Source of the DNA: Lindgomyces ingoldianus
Taxonomy: Eukaryota; Ascomycota; Dothideomycetes; Pleosporales; Lindgomycetaceae
Length of the DNA: 64,000 nucleotides
Direction: 5' to 3'
Assembly: GCF_010093535.1 (NCBI RefSeq)
Contig: NW_022985171.1
Coordinates: 1,056,757-1,120,756, forward strand
Position 1 is the stretch's first letter. Each line of letters begins with the position of its first letter. Shown one piece after another: positions 10,531-23,422 of this stretch. The translations under genes were made by a program, and so were the position numbers. The notes beneath the pieces were generated by a model that was given only the letters and a program-made list of their open reading frames with translations, did no database searches and had not been told where the DNA came from.

Positions 10531-13500
10531 ATGGCCCGGAGCATTGTATCAGAGCCGTTGAATCCACACGTCGGCTTCAACTGGTTAGCCGCTCCCGCGT
10601 CGCTCTAGTCCAACCTCTAATCTGTAGCTAGGGTCTTCCTCATTGAATTGCTCATCTGTGGCATCTTGTAAGGCTCCTGAAGAACCTCCGATTTTTCTTC
10701 GGCTGCTCACCTGCTCCAGGACTGTCTTCTTCCTCTTCTACTTCAACCGGCTCTTCGCTACTGTTGTCTCCTACGGCATCAGAGCGTACACCTGGCACAC
10801 TTACCGCGCCTACATCGACATCCAAGCTCTCCAGATCTCCCTCCTCGGCGGCCGCATATTCTTCAAAGACATACGGTACCACGGGCACAATGAGACTATC
10901 TTGGTACATGGCGGCTATATCACGTGGCAATACTGGATACGGCGGGTCAAGGAGGCAGAGATCCACTCCGATGAGCGTCCTTCCCATGGCGGCGATGGCA
11001 ACCGGACCCCCACGACCGAAGGCAGCCGCTCTGGTAGCCGAAGTAGGACGGCAGACAAAGCTGAAAAGGGAGGGAAGCAGACACAGAAACGCCTGCCATG
11101 TCGAATCTCCATCAAGGTCTCCGGTGTGGAAGCCTTCATGTACAATCGTAGCCCAGCCTACGATGGTATCATCGATGCGATACAGCGCAAAGCTAATGAT
11201 TCCGCCAAACCAGGTGGACATCATGCTGAGGGTTCAATGTCTGAACTGGGAAAGAACGGCTCGGTGACCGGTTCGGTGAATACGAACACCGAGGAAGGAC
11301 GCCACAAGAATCTGAAGGGCCATGCTCCTGAGGACAATGTTAAACCAGACGGGGAAGAACACGCTGAGCCCCGAAAGACAAAACCAGATGACCCCCCTTC
11401 CTTTCTTCGGCTGTTGCCCATTCATTTTGACTGCAGCAAAGGTGCCATTGTTGTTGGAAACGAGCACACTACCTCTATCATAACGGCCCAGTTCGAGAAG
11501 GCAAGCGGCGAATTTGATGCAGCTCCCTGCAGAGCCCTAGATGTATACCAACAAGTCTTCAATTTCCAATTCACACATCCTGTTGTACACCTGAAGCCCA
11601 ATCCCGATTTCAAGTCCCACCAGCTAGAGTCTGCCATGCATATTAAGCAAGAGATGGATCATAGCATCCCCGAAAAAGAGGAGAGCGAGAAGCGTGCGCG
11701 CACCAAGAGGCAGCGTAGGCACTGGAGTAGTGGCTTCTCGAGTCTCTCGGCACTGTTTTCTAAGTCTACAGACTCCATCCACACCCACCCCGCGTCGAAA
11801 TCTGGGATGGCTGCGAAAATTTTCGGAGCCCAAATGGAATTTCCTGGACAGGAACGCTGGAAGGGTCTTACGCGTTACTTAGATAACAGTCAGAACGATG
11901 CCCATGGGGAGTGGGATGGGGTTGAGTACGGGAGATCTTCTCTTATTGCAGACTGTCCCTGCATCAACGTGAGCTTCTATTGGGACATCCCAGCACCGGT
12001 CCCCAGCGATGCCGAAAACAGTGTTCAATTTGATCCTGCTCGCCCGGAAGATATCAATGGGGGCATACCTCCCGAATACGGCATGGACATTCAAGTGTAT
12101 GGAGGCATCATCAACTATGGTCCGTGGGCCGATCGCCAACGAGTGATTTTCCAATCTTTCTTCTTCCCGGGAGCGCACGTCGATGCTGTAGCGGCCTCTC
12201 CTTTAAACCCCGGAGAATTGAGGGTGCTGTCGATCTTCAAACTCTTTTTGAGCATCGAAAATGATACTGTACTCCGTATCCCGGTTCGTGAGTCCTCGAA
12301 AGATTGGAAATGGAAGGGAAAAGCGCATACCTTAACAGGACATGAGAAGAAAGCCACAGACAAAGCACATCCTAAGCCTAGGGCCCGCAAGAAGCCAATC
12401 AGAGCGAAACATCGAGACAAAGGCACTGCTGGTCCCAATGTACGTCCTTTTGCTTGGATTGATATAAAGGTTGCTGGGAATTCTACAGTGAACTACGTCA
12501 TGGACATGGTCGCTGGGGAGCAAGGATACAAGAACAACTTAGATGTGGACATCATAGGCACTGAGATATCATCGAGCGTTAACCATGGGTTGCTGTGGCG
12601 CTCAGGCACAATCGGCTTGGACTGCGATCTGTCAAATCCCCTGAGCTGGAACAGTTTACGGAAATGGATCTTCAACATTTCGTGTCGTGATTTAGAGCTC
12701 TTCTTGCTCAGAGATCATCTATTTCTCATCACAGACCTTATTGCAGACTGGGGATCCGGTCCCCCTTCACGCTACTTCACGTTTGTCCCCTTTCAGTACC
12801 TGTTAAACATCAACCTCGTGGACTTTAAGTTATACCTCAATACTAACGACTCGAACATTGTCAACAACCCATCCGATATAGATGACAACAACTTCATTAT
12901 TCTCTATGGCCAACGCTTGTATGGGGACCTCACGATACCACTCGATCGATTCAGGCCACTTCAAAACGAAATTCATTTCAACTTGCGGGCCCAAGATATG
13001 GGACTGGAGCTCTGTATGCCATCCAAAAATTCCTTGAACGCCTTCGTCCGTTCGACGAATGTAGCGCAACTAGGTGGTTTGACTCTCAAAGGCAGCCATA
13101 CCTATATGTCCGAGACATCGTCGATGAACACCGATCGGCTCTATATGGATATCCAGGGCAGTCGACTAGCTCTCGAGCTCTATGGCTTTGTTGTTCATCA
13201 TTTCATGAAAATAAAGGATAACTATTTTGGTGACGATCTGCACTTCAAGACCCTTGAAGAGTTCCAGGAACTCCCTACCCTGAGTCTAGCAGTGGACGAT
13301 ACCACGCCAAAAGACCAGTCTATGAAGGTCTCGAATGACCTCGACGTGATTCTCTGCATCTCGGCAGATCAGGTCAACGTTCTTTTGCCCTCAAATCTCT
13401 ATTCATCAGAGAATAGTCTTCGCGTCGATCTACCTTATGCGTCAGCCGACCTCAGGTTTACAAATTATTATATGGATCTCATGGTAGATTTCAGTCCTCT

Positions 13501-16500
13501 TAGCATCTCCCTCGGGACTTCAATCACCAGTTCAGGTTTACCAAATGATTTCAGTGGTCAGACCGAGGTGTTCATTGCATCATTGACTATATACGGCCAC
13601 CGCCTCTTTGGACTGCCACCTGCAGAACCCACATATCTCTGTAACTGGGACTTCGACGTCGGAAAGATATCTGGTGAATGCACTTCCGACTTTATCAAAC
13701 AAGCAGTTGGCGCTATACGATCATTTGCTTTTACATTTGACGATGATGAGAACGCTCTTCCAATAGCCGAGCCTTTGGTCATCCATGATTCAACGTTTCT
13801 CCGACTTAAGACGCAAAATGTCCATGTATGGCTCCATATTGCGAAGGAAGCTGTACTCTTAAGTACCGGTCCCATCAACCTAGATTTCAATGACCTAGCC
13901 GGCACGAATTTCTCCCAGCGTCTAAAAGCTTACGTCCCCGACTTAACCCTTGGAGCTGTTAACGTAAGAGCTCACTCTCGTCACAGGTCTCGAACAGGCG
14001 AGAAGCACGTTGTTGGAACTCATGCTTTTATCCACACCACTGTGTCACTGAATATGCTGGAACGAAAACTGGACTTCACGGAGGAACGTAACAAGCAACA
14101 AACTCATATGCAAGAACACGACCAGAGGACCAATCGCGCACAATTCCTTTTCATCGACCATCCGTCGCCTGCTGATCATCGTCATGACAAACACAGGGAC
14201 AGTGTTAAACCTCCTGCAATGCAATTCCCAGAAATTCCGCATCCTATCTTCCTTTTCAAACCTCAACGTGACGTAAATCGATCATCTATCTCGTCAGGGT
14301 ATTACTCCGAACTAACTTCCACAAGGGGGCGACAGTTGCGCTCTCCCCGGATGCGATCGGCTTCAATAGGCTCCCTTGCTCACAGCATTCACTCCATTCA
14401 TCAACATCGAGCAAACAGCCGCACCGTTGAGTCTAGCCAGAGCAGAACGTTACTTGGTGGGTCACCCTCGCGTACAATGAGCACCGAGCGCCAGTATCTC
14501 CTTCCAAGCAACGATGAAAGACAGCGCAGAAATCTTCCTCGTTCTTCTCTCGCTCTGTCCAGCTCTTTAACGAATCCATACTTTCCCCTGGACCAAGTCG
14601 AGCCAGACCTGTCCGATGTGCCAGTTTTCCCAGCACTGTCATCTAGTTTCGACCAAAACGACGACGACTTGCCTACATTTAACGATATGCCCACCAAACA
14701 TCTTGACGAGAGCTTTCATCACACTAGCCTTCTAATCAGCGCTGAGCCGGGTATTCGGATGTATTGCACCCCAGAAGCTGTCCGGTGCTTGTCGAATTTT
14801 ATGGAGCTCATTCATCCTGCAAGGCCAGAGGATATGTTAGATGTGTTCCAAATCGATGTAATGATGAAGATCCTCAACAATCAGAAGCGACGTGAGGGAA
14901 AGGGAACATCCATCGAGTTCAACATTCGCATTCCATTTGCTCATCTACGCTTTGGGAGTGATTTCACTTCCCATGTTGAGAGTGAGATCGAAGTCGGAAA
15001 AGACCAGTATGACCTGATATTGAACCAGCTCAATCTTGTCACTCGTATTAAGAGTCTCCCTGGTGAGCGAGGTGGCGAAAACACCGTCTCTCTTCACACC
15101 ACCCTAGGTTCACTTGGTATATCCGTGACGGAAAGGGCCCTCCAGATTCCGAATGATGGCGTTGCGGTTCAAGCCGAAATTACAGATCTCCTTGTGTGGA
15201 TGCTGAAGGGCAAAGATGCTTCGGTCAATCTATCTTTCAGAGCATTTGAGGTTGCAACTGCAAGCCGTAAGATTGAGTATCTAGCCTCACTCATCCACCG
15301 AACAATTTTACTCGTGGACGATCTTGGAACAAGGTTCGAGCACATCGAAGCAAAACAGCAGTTACGTCTCCGCTACCTAGCATGGTTCCTCACCAACTCG
15401 CAAGAGCAAATCCCAGACCCTGCATTCTTAACAAGACCGTCGTACGCACTCCGAGCCGCAAGAGATCACCTTCGCAACCACGACTCGTGGAAAATTATAT
15501 CCCGGCTTCGTTACATTTGGCTCTGCCTACCAGAGAGTGATAAAACGAAACTGCTTGACCAGTGCTCCCACTCATCTATTGACTGTCCTCAAGGAGCTGA
15601 AGACAAGGTCATCTCGTCATGGGACCGATGGCGGACCTGGGATTTAGCTCATGTCAAGAAAAGTCTGGCGATGAGGACACTCTATAAATCACCAACGGAT
15701 GAGAAAGGGTTTTCGCAGGCTTCCCCACTGTATCTGGACATCCGGTCAGCTATGGTAAAATTGATCATTGATCCGGGTCCTAAGCAGAGCGAGGCTGCTC
15801 TACGAATGTTAGCCATCAATGTCGCAATCATTCCCCCACCTAGGCCAACAGGTCTCATGCTCATTGGCACTGAGACTCCCAAGAAGTCTACGATTATACA
15901 AATCAACACTGGGGATAGTTCTATCAGACTCAGTTGGGAGATTTGCGAGCTGTTTGAAATTATGGTCAAGATTTTTCAAGATGGCAAGTTGCAAAAGGGT
16001 TCCAACACTTCCCCCAAGCCGAAGCCAGTTTCGACGCAACTCGACGACAATGTGGGCGAGGATCATAATTTCCAGCTCATATATGTGACAGATAAAGCTG
16101 AAGTTAGCTTGGATACCGTCAACCTTCGCAGTATCTCCAGGGGACGCCAATTCCGGCTTTCTGTTGTTGGTTCTGACAATAGAGCCTCTGGCCATGGTGA
16201 CACGATAACCGTGCTTTTGCACCTTGACCAGGCTGTTATGGAGCTCCTCTCTCGATCTCGGCTAATGCTTCGGTCACAATTTGACTATCCCAGTTTATAC
16301 TTCGCCCGACACGAGTATCGTACTGGCGAATCAATGCCCGATGAAATCAAAATAGCCAGTGCAAGTCGAATGATCGAGTTGCAGGTTAAAGAAGACATCC
16401 TTGGATTCATTGAGGTCATCGATTCTGTTCTCCGTGACGAGGTTGCCTACTTCTACGACCAAGTCACGTCTATACGGCAAACTCTCAAGAAGCAGACTGG

Positions 16501-19500
16501 CTCAAGTCAGCGTACCGTAGCAGTGGCTCAACTTCCTATCATCACGGTAGCCTTACTCATGGACGCATATACTATCGAGTTAGCCTTGCTTCAAGCACTC
16601 ACTTGGTCTATTACCGGTTCATCTGGTCGAATCTCGGTGGTCCCAACCCTTGGGCAAGACGTTACGCTTAAGGTCAACTACGACCTTGAGGGCCATACCC
16701 ACAGGTTGTATAGCAGCTCGATTGAAGGGTCCAATGTCATCAGTTCATTGCAATTACCTCCTGTCAACGGCCGCTTGACCGTTACCAATACGGAAAAGGA
16801 AATAAAAATCTTTGCCTCTGGGATTATCGAAACAATGCATGTTCAGGCGTCCGAAATCCAAGCACTAATCTCCACAATCAACAAACCTGAAATTTCCAGT
16901 GTTGTTCATGCCATCAAAGAGGACTTAGCGGTCTTTAAAACCCACATTGAGGACATCTTCCCCGATGTGACTCAATCGCCGGTTGCAAAGACACCTCCCC
17001 CATCACAAGATGTTGTGTTCGGCGTTCAAATGACACTCTCTGGTCTCAATATCCTCGCGAGTGCTCCTGGGCAGTCACCCGACTCACCTACAGCCAATTT
17101 GGCTGTTAAGGTGGCTTGCATCCAAGTCAAAGCTACAAACATAGGCCCGTATCTGGAAATTCTAGCCCTGCCAGAGGTAGTTGCACACCTACAGCAAATC
17201 AATGTTGAGATGAGCTTAACTGACTCATTATCTATCCGTCGTTGCGGAAACCTTACATTTGGCGCAACCTTCCAAGCCACGTCTCAGGGAGAATCAGAGC
17301 TAGGTCGAAGAGCATATCGCGTCAGAAGCTCAGAGCTAGAGGTTAATATATTTGCTGATACTGCTTCGGCGGTTGTAGATGTGGTGAATCATCTCCAGGA
17401 TAAGATCAAGGATTTAGACCTGTCAAAAGAGAAGAAATATTTACGCAGGCTCCGTCATACTAAGAGTCGTACCTCCCACAGGCGCGAGAAGAGCGAAACA
17501 AACACCGAGGTTGATAGCCTCAGCTCTGGAGCTCTATTTAGCTCAACCTACTCACTCGAGCTGCTGAACATTCAGATCAGCTGGGTCGTAGGGACTTCAA
17601 TCCCTCCATATCCACGAACAGAATCAGAAGATCTCGTCTTATCATTTAGGAGAATTGATCTTTCGACACGGCGAGATGACGCTGCACGTCTAGCGATCGA
17701 GGACATGCGATTACAGATGGTGCCAGTCTCTGGGAACAAGAAGCAACGATCTCCAAATTCAGCTCTACTTCCTGAGGTGGTATTCAACGTCGCGTATAGC
17801 TCTACCAAAGAGACGCGAAAGATTGCCTTCCAAGCTGCTGGAAAGAGCCTTGATCTTCGACTAGATTCTCGATTTATCCTTCCAGCGAATGTCATTGAGC
17901 GATCAATTGCCCTAGCAGGCAAGAAATTTCGCGCTTCTTCAGCCACTTGGAATATGACACCGACTACCAGCGGAGCTCAGCGAAAGAATCCATTTGGGAA
18001 CAAGAGGTGGGCTTCGCTGCTTGTCGATGCCAATTTCGCTGGTGCGGTTGTACATCTAAGTGGCAATGATGCGGCCTCACCCAAAGACAGCCGATCGCAG
18101 CAAAAAGGGCGTTATAGCCAATTTATTGGGGATAGCTCCACCAGTAGTACGGCCCTGCGAGCTCCGGGCGTAGCTCTCAAAGTGGAGTACAATGACGATG
18201 GACAAGACCCATCACTCAATGCCGAGCTTAGGGTCAATGGTTCCAACAATACGCTCTACCCGACTGTCGTACCTTTGATCATTGACATTTCCGACAGTAT
18301 TAAGGAAGTCGTTCGTGACACAGACGAGTCTCTAGACACGGAAAAGTCACCTGGGTCGCAGCCAAAACCCGCCGCAAAACTACCTGACGAAGATAATATT
18401 ATCACCGCAGATCCCAGTACCATCCTAGGCAGGACGCGTCTGAACCTCGGGCTGAGAATTTGCAAGCAGGAGTTCAGTCTCAGCTGTCAGCCTATTGCTC
18501 GAGTCGCTGCGATTGCCAAGCTGGAGGACATTTATGTAACGGTGAATAGCGTCAAATCCCAGGAGCATGGTCATTTCTTTGCAGCATCCGCTGCGTTTGA
18601 AAAGCTTGAAGCAACCGTTCAACATGTCTACTCGCGAGAGTCTACCTTCGGTTTCGATGTCGATTCCATCGTTCTTTCATTAATGAACAGTAAGCACCTT
18701 AGCGGCACAAGTGGTATATCGGCCATCCTCAAAGTCAATCCTATGCATCTCCAAGTAAATGCTCGCCAGCTTCAGGATTTCCTTTTGTTCCGAGAAATTT
18801 GGATCCCACCTGAAATCCGACAAGCCTCGAAACCCCCAGCCACAAACGTCAGCACCGAGCCCCAGGAGTACCTCATCCAACGTTATCAGCAAGTCACTGC
18901 TGCAACTGCATTCCCTTGGAATGCCAATGTGGCTATCGCAAATGTATCAGTGGAGCTAGATCTTGGGCAAGCGATTGGAAAGACATCACTCAGTATTTCC
19001 GACCTCTGGGCGTCTTCTAAGAAGAGCACCGACTGGGAGCAGAATCTCTGCATAGGTATCAAGAAGGTCGCTATCGAGAGTTCTGGCCGTACAAGTGGCT
19101 TCGTCGAGCTTGCAGGCGTCAGGGTACGCACATCTATTAGCTGGCCGTCACAGGCAACGAGTATCCGACAAACGCCTCTCGTCCAAGCATCGCTTGGCTT
19201 CCAGCAACTGCGTGCAAAGGCCGGTTTCGACTATCAAGCTTTCATGGTTGCTGATATCGCCAATTTCAACTTCTTGATGTACAACGTACACGAACAATCG
19301 AAGGACTCCCGAGATCGCCTCGTTGCCATTCTAGACGGCGACAAGGTCCACGTCTTCTGCACAGCAACCAGCGCAGCGCAAGGCCTAGCGCTCTGGCAAG
19401 CCATCGAGCGCCTGGTACAAGAAAATCAGCAGGCATACAAACAATCGCTTAAAGACATCGAGAAATTCCTGCGCCGCAAATCGTCAGTCGCCACGCCCTT

Positions 19501-20467
19501 CGGCCGTTCCGCCTCCCAAAGCATGATCGCCAGAAAACCCGACGGCGACAGTTTCAAAACACCAATTTCCCTGCACACAGACGTCGTCGTAACACTCCGG
19601 TCCATCAACGTAGGCGTCTTCCCCAGCACCTTCACCGACAGCCAAATCTTCATGCTTGAAGCCTCAGACGTCCAGGCCCGCTTCGCCGTCGCACTCGAAC
19701 AATCCAAAATTCACTCCGGCCTCGGCATGACGCTTGGCCAACTCTCCGTCGCGCTCTCGCCCATCCCCAACCCCAAGAAAACCAAACCCGTGAGCGATCT
19801 TACCGTCGAGGATGTTGCTGAGAGCGCAAGGTCCGCGCGCGGCGGCACGATTTTACGAGTCCCCAAGGTCATTGCTACGATGCACACATGGCAGGTCCCG
19901 GAGAACAATCATATTGATTATATCTTTAAGAGTAGTTTGGAGGGGAAAGTGGATGTCGGGTGGAATTATAATCGCATTTCGTATATTAGGACCATGTGGG
20001 GAAATCATTCGAGGAGTTTGGCGAGTAGGCTAGGGAAACCGTTGCCGGAGTCTGCGGTCAAGATTACGAGTTCGGGCACCCCCGCCAATCCCTCTACTGA
20101 AGCTCTGGTTGCGACTAATACTAATCGCGATCATGATCAAGTAAAAGACAATACGGCTACACCCAGAACCCTAGGCTCCCCAAACGACAACGCCCCAACC
20201 GTATCCACACCTCAGAACCAAAATCAAGAGAAAATCACTGCCGTAGTAAACGTCCCACAGTCCAAATACAACTACACCCCACTCGAGCCCCCGCTAATAG
20301 AAACGCCGCAGCTACGCGATATGGGTGAGGCCACACCGCCGTTGGAGTGGATTGGTCTTCATAGAGACCGGCTGCCGAATGTTACGCATCAGATTGTTAT
20401 TGTTACGTTGTTGGAGGTGGCGAGGGAAGTAGAGGATGCTTATGCCAGGATTTTGGGACGTTCGTAG
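10531..20467 (+). CDS. CSF1: CSF1-type bridge-like lipid transfer protein (BLTP1/Tweek/KIAA1109 family)
   Basis: Exons 10531-10583, 10632-10667 and 10720-20467 join to 9837 nt, 3278 aa. The N-terminus has one hydrophobic anchor (about residues 18-45, FLIELLICGILTVFFLFYF) followed directly by the family signature: NRLFATVVSYGIRAYTWHTY, YIDIQALQISLLGGRIFF and RYHGHNETI. Known family biology: these are giant rod-like proteins made of repeated beta groove units, anchored in the ER and bridging to other membranes to move phospholipids in bulk; yeast Csf1 is linked to lipid supply for GPI-anchor synthesis and growth in the cold. The rest is a long alternation of beta-rich segments with charged or Ser-rich insertions, for example near residues 95-240, 565-600 and 1200-1340. 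Yeast Csf1 is about 2960 aa, so this one is complete and somewhat longer. The 5' exons restore the anchor, which the big open frame alone lacks. All introns sit within the first 190 nt. Confidence 0.95.
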
Positions 20468-21526
20468 GAAAGGGGAGCCCGAAGGTTGGGAATAAGTTTT
20501 TTTTTTCTCAGGGGGTGTGAGGTATGGGATGGTTGAGCATATCAGGGCGCAGGAAATTGGATCTTAGTTGTGAAGGTCAAATGCGTATGCTTTAAACAAG
20601 TAGAGCAGCTCCTCTGTACTGTATTATATCTAATACTTCTATCTGCTGCAAGGTCCCAAAGCAAGAAGCTAGCCCGAGACTTTTTGTGCGAAACCCTTCA
20701 TCTCTTTCAACTCGTGGAGTTGCCAGAGATCAAAGAGTAATGGGATCTTTTCACCCTTGCACCAAACGTGCCGCAGGACTCACCCAAAGTACGGAAACCC
20801 TTGTGATAACTCATATCTGGTTGTTGAGAACCCAATCCATTCGACCTAGACCCAGGCTGCCAAACCCAAGACATTAGCAACTCTCATCTTGGCCTCAGCT
20901 CGGCCGAATCGCATTCCTGCGGCTGGCACACGCAGCACCTGAACCTATATCGGGCATCAGTAGATCAGTCAGCCTCAGCTGAGAATGGTGTTGTCCGTCA
21001 GAAGCTGTCAGGAACAGCTCTGACAGAGTTGCATCTGACCCTGACAGTTGTCAAGATTCTTCAACTGACGTCGGTGCAGCTGGGTTAGAGAGAAGTTTCA
21101 AAGACCAATCAGCACTAAAATTCGGTAATAAGCACAGCCCACTCCTTAGCCTCCATTGCTTCAGCGCACTCCACGGGTTCCGCCGCGGGACGTCGCGGCT
21201 CTCAAGTTCCCATCCCTGAGCGTGCACAAATATTAAATATGAGTAAAGATGGGCGTCCAAGTGTCGAGGAACTATTAATCTCAGCGTAAAGCCAAAGTTC
21301 ACAGACTAGATTAAGTAATCGATCACAACAACGAAGATTAGGAACGAACTCTCTACTCGTACATAATTACTCCCTTGGGATATTGCAGCGCGGTGCTGAC
21401 ACGCTAAGTATTTATTGTTCAATTGTTTTCATAACACGAAAACCCCAGACCTCTCAACCTTAATTTCAACCCCAACTTCTCTTCGTCTCACTTAATATCA
21501 ATCCCCGGGCTTTTCACATACACATA
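20468..21526. promoter_or_regulatory. Intergenic: CSF1 3' end and acetyltransferase promoter
   Basis: No gene is supported. The first part is CSF1 3' region with a T9 run near 20500. The part before 21527 is the promoter of the GNAT gene, with a cluster of TGACAG/CTGTCA motifs at 21005-21047, a CCAAT box near 21106 and an AT-rich stretch near 21220-21430. Confidence 0.6.
21005..21047. promoter_or_regulatory. Cluster of TGACAG motifs with inverted repeat
   Basis: CTGTCAG at 21005-21011 and CTGACAG at 21020-21026 form a 7-bp inverted repeat around an 8-bp spacer, and a third CTGACAG lies at 21041-21047. TGACAG is the core bound by TALE-class homeodomain proteins such as TGIF and fungal Cup9/Tos8 (family knowledge). 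Regulation of the acetyltransferase about 480 bp downstream is inference. Confidence 0.35.
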
Positions 21527-22395
21527 ATGGCCCATCCAAATGCCGCAGTGCAGATTACAACCGCCTCTGGCGTCAGTAAGCGACTCTCTTCCCCCTCACA
21601 TCCCTTTCTCATCTCTAGACTAACACTCCTCCAGAATATGAACCCCGAACAACCACAGTCCTAGCATCCGCGTTCTCCGCCGACCCCGTCATGGCCTATT
21701 TCCTAAACAGCATTCCCCGCGGTCCCGCCAGAAGCGCTGCACTACACAAACTCTTCCATTGCATGTTCAGCGCCGCTACGCTCAAAGACGCTATTTTCTA
21801 TGAATCTTCCTACCCAAATCTGACTCCCGCAAATCAGGCTAGTCCTAATACGGAGCTAGTCCAAGAACCCGGATTTCAATCCGCAGCAGTGATAATGCTA
21901 CCGGGGCAAAAAGTCGACGATCTCAACCTTTTGGCCTGGCTCTCGTTAATCAAGGCAGGGATTTTGGGATTAATTTGGACGGCTGGCTTGACACGGTTCC
22001 GGCGGGTATTGTTTGAGTATCCCGCCTTAGCTGATGGTGTCAAGAAAACCACGTTCAATAAGCACGAAAAGTGGTACTACATCCTCATGATTGGCACCGA
22101 GGAATCGCACCGTGGAAAAGGACTCTGTCCGGCGTTAATCAGGGACCTGCAGAAGAAGGCGAGTGGGGAGGGATTGCCAATTTGGTTGGAGGCTACGAGT
22201 GCCGGTTCGAGGGATGTTTATAAGAAAGTAGGGTTTCAGCTTGTTGAGGAGGGAGGGCCATTTATATTAGGAAAGGGTGTGGCGGATGCGGCGGGAGAGG
22301 TTGCAACGGGGGAGAGTGCAGTGGGTGTGGAGATTTGGGCAATGGTTTGGTATCCTGAAGGGTATGTGAAGCCGGGAAACGGGAGGACAGAATGA
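21527..22395 (+). CDS. GNAT-family N-acetyltransferase
   Basis: Two exons, 21527-21575 and 21635-22395 (810 nt, 269 aa), with a GTAAGC donor and CCAG acceptor joining in frame to give GVKYEPRT. The acetyl-CoA binding motif A is visible at residues 165-190: YYILMIGTEESHRGKGL, with HRGKGL matching the Q/R-x-x-G-x-G/A loop. It is followed by the helix LIRDLQKKA and the typical ending PIWLEATSAGSRDVYKKVGF. The N-terminal half (ASAFSADPVMAYFL) is the usual substrate-side part of the fungal GNATs that acetylate small molecules; the real substrate is unknown. No signal peptide or transmembrane segment, so probably cytosolic. It faces the small secreted protein gene tail to tail. The short first exon was chosen because it places a good ATG and closes the frame. 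Confidence 0.88.
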
Positions 22396-22862
22396 GGTGT
22401 TGAGCACCATTGCTCCTCAGCGGAATTATAATACGTGACCAACTGTATTTCAACTTTATTTCAGCTTTATTAATTGGAAATGCGTTAAATTATAGCGTTG
22501 GGTTGCGAAATAAGCGCGCATTGGCTGCAAAGCCATTAGTTGTCAGTGTACAGTTCCGCAGATCTGAATGATTTCAGCGTGTATTTCAACAGTCTGTTCC
22601 ACTCTTCCTCGACCTGGAACTAATACCTTTCGCAATCCAACAAGCGCCGCCAACCTTGCATCCAGGCTTCAAAATGCCAGATTCACCTTGCGAATTCGAG
22701 AAGTCTGCACTGACAACGAACATACCCTCAAATTTATATTTTATGTGAGTATATGAAATATATACATCAAAGGCTGCCCTGATTCACGAATCCAGAGTCT
22801 CCGCGCACATCCCCTCGCTCAATTTCCCTGTGCCAACCCCAATCCCAACTTCGATTCAAATT
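22396..22862. other. Convergent 3' intergenic region
   Basis: 467 bp between two convergent stop codons. It is A/T-rich around 22430-22500 and 22720-22770, with no gene visible, and probably carries both polyadenylation regions. Confidence 0.5.
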
Positions 22863-23422
22863 CTAGCCATCAAACTGTACACTCTGACTCGCCTGGCCCG
22901 CAGCCTTCTTGTCCAAAGCAATGTTGTTATTCAACTTCGTCTGCTCCTCAGCAATCTTTGCCGCGTTGTCCTCACCCTGCGCCTGACTGATCTGCAAATC
23001 CAAGACCTCAAGTTGCAATTTCAGCACCTTATTCTTGATCTTTCCATTCTGGAGCGCAGTCGCGTCGGCGCCTGAGGCGGCGTCGATGGCGGGGTTGAAA
23101 GCATCGGTTTCGGCAGACTCGGCCACTTTGCGTGCGTCCGAGATAATCTGTTGATCAGCCGGGTCGACATTTGCGAGGTCCGAGGTATCGATCTGTGGAA
23201 TTGTTAGGAGGAACATATAAAATGAAATAGTATATTAGGCCGTAAGGGACGTACAGGGAACTTAGCGTTCACTTCCGCGAGCGCATTTCCAGCCACACCA
23301 TCGGAGACTTGGAAGTCGGCGTAGGATTGTTTCGTCAAGACACCTCGCTTGGCGTTTGCTACGGGAGCAGCGAGAGAGGTAGCAGCGAGGCCGAAAAGGA
23401 AGATTGAGCTTGAGAAACGCAT
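22863..23422 (-). CDS. Small secreted protein, cysteine-free, Ala-rich helical
   Basis: Exons 23422-23255 and 23192-22863 join to 498 nt, 165 aa. Residues 1-19 are a clear signal peptide (MRFSSSIFLFGLAATSLAA), followed by a Kex2-like dibasic site (NAKR, 25-26) that would release a mature protein starting GVLTKQSYADFQVSDGVAGN. The mature part has no cysteine. It is Ala/Asp/Lys/Gln-rich and predicted mostly helical, with a coiled stretch NKVLKLQLEVLDLQIS near residues 110-130. I recognise the pattern YxxFQVSDGVAGNALAEV from uncharacterised small secreted proteins of Pezizomycotina; no activity is known to me. It could be a wall-associated or effector-like protein. The intron lies between KFP and IDT, phase 0. 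It converges with the acetyltransferase gene. Confidence 0.82.

Noticed and set aside
10652..11224. 190-codon antisense frame inside CSF1
   Set aside because: Exactly opposite the conserved CSF1 N-terminus, whose coding sense is certain; a shadow frame.
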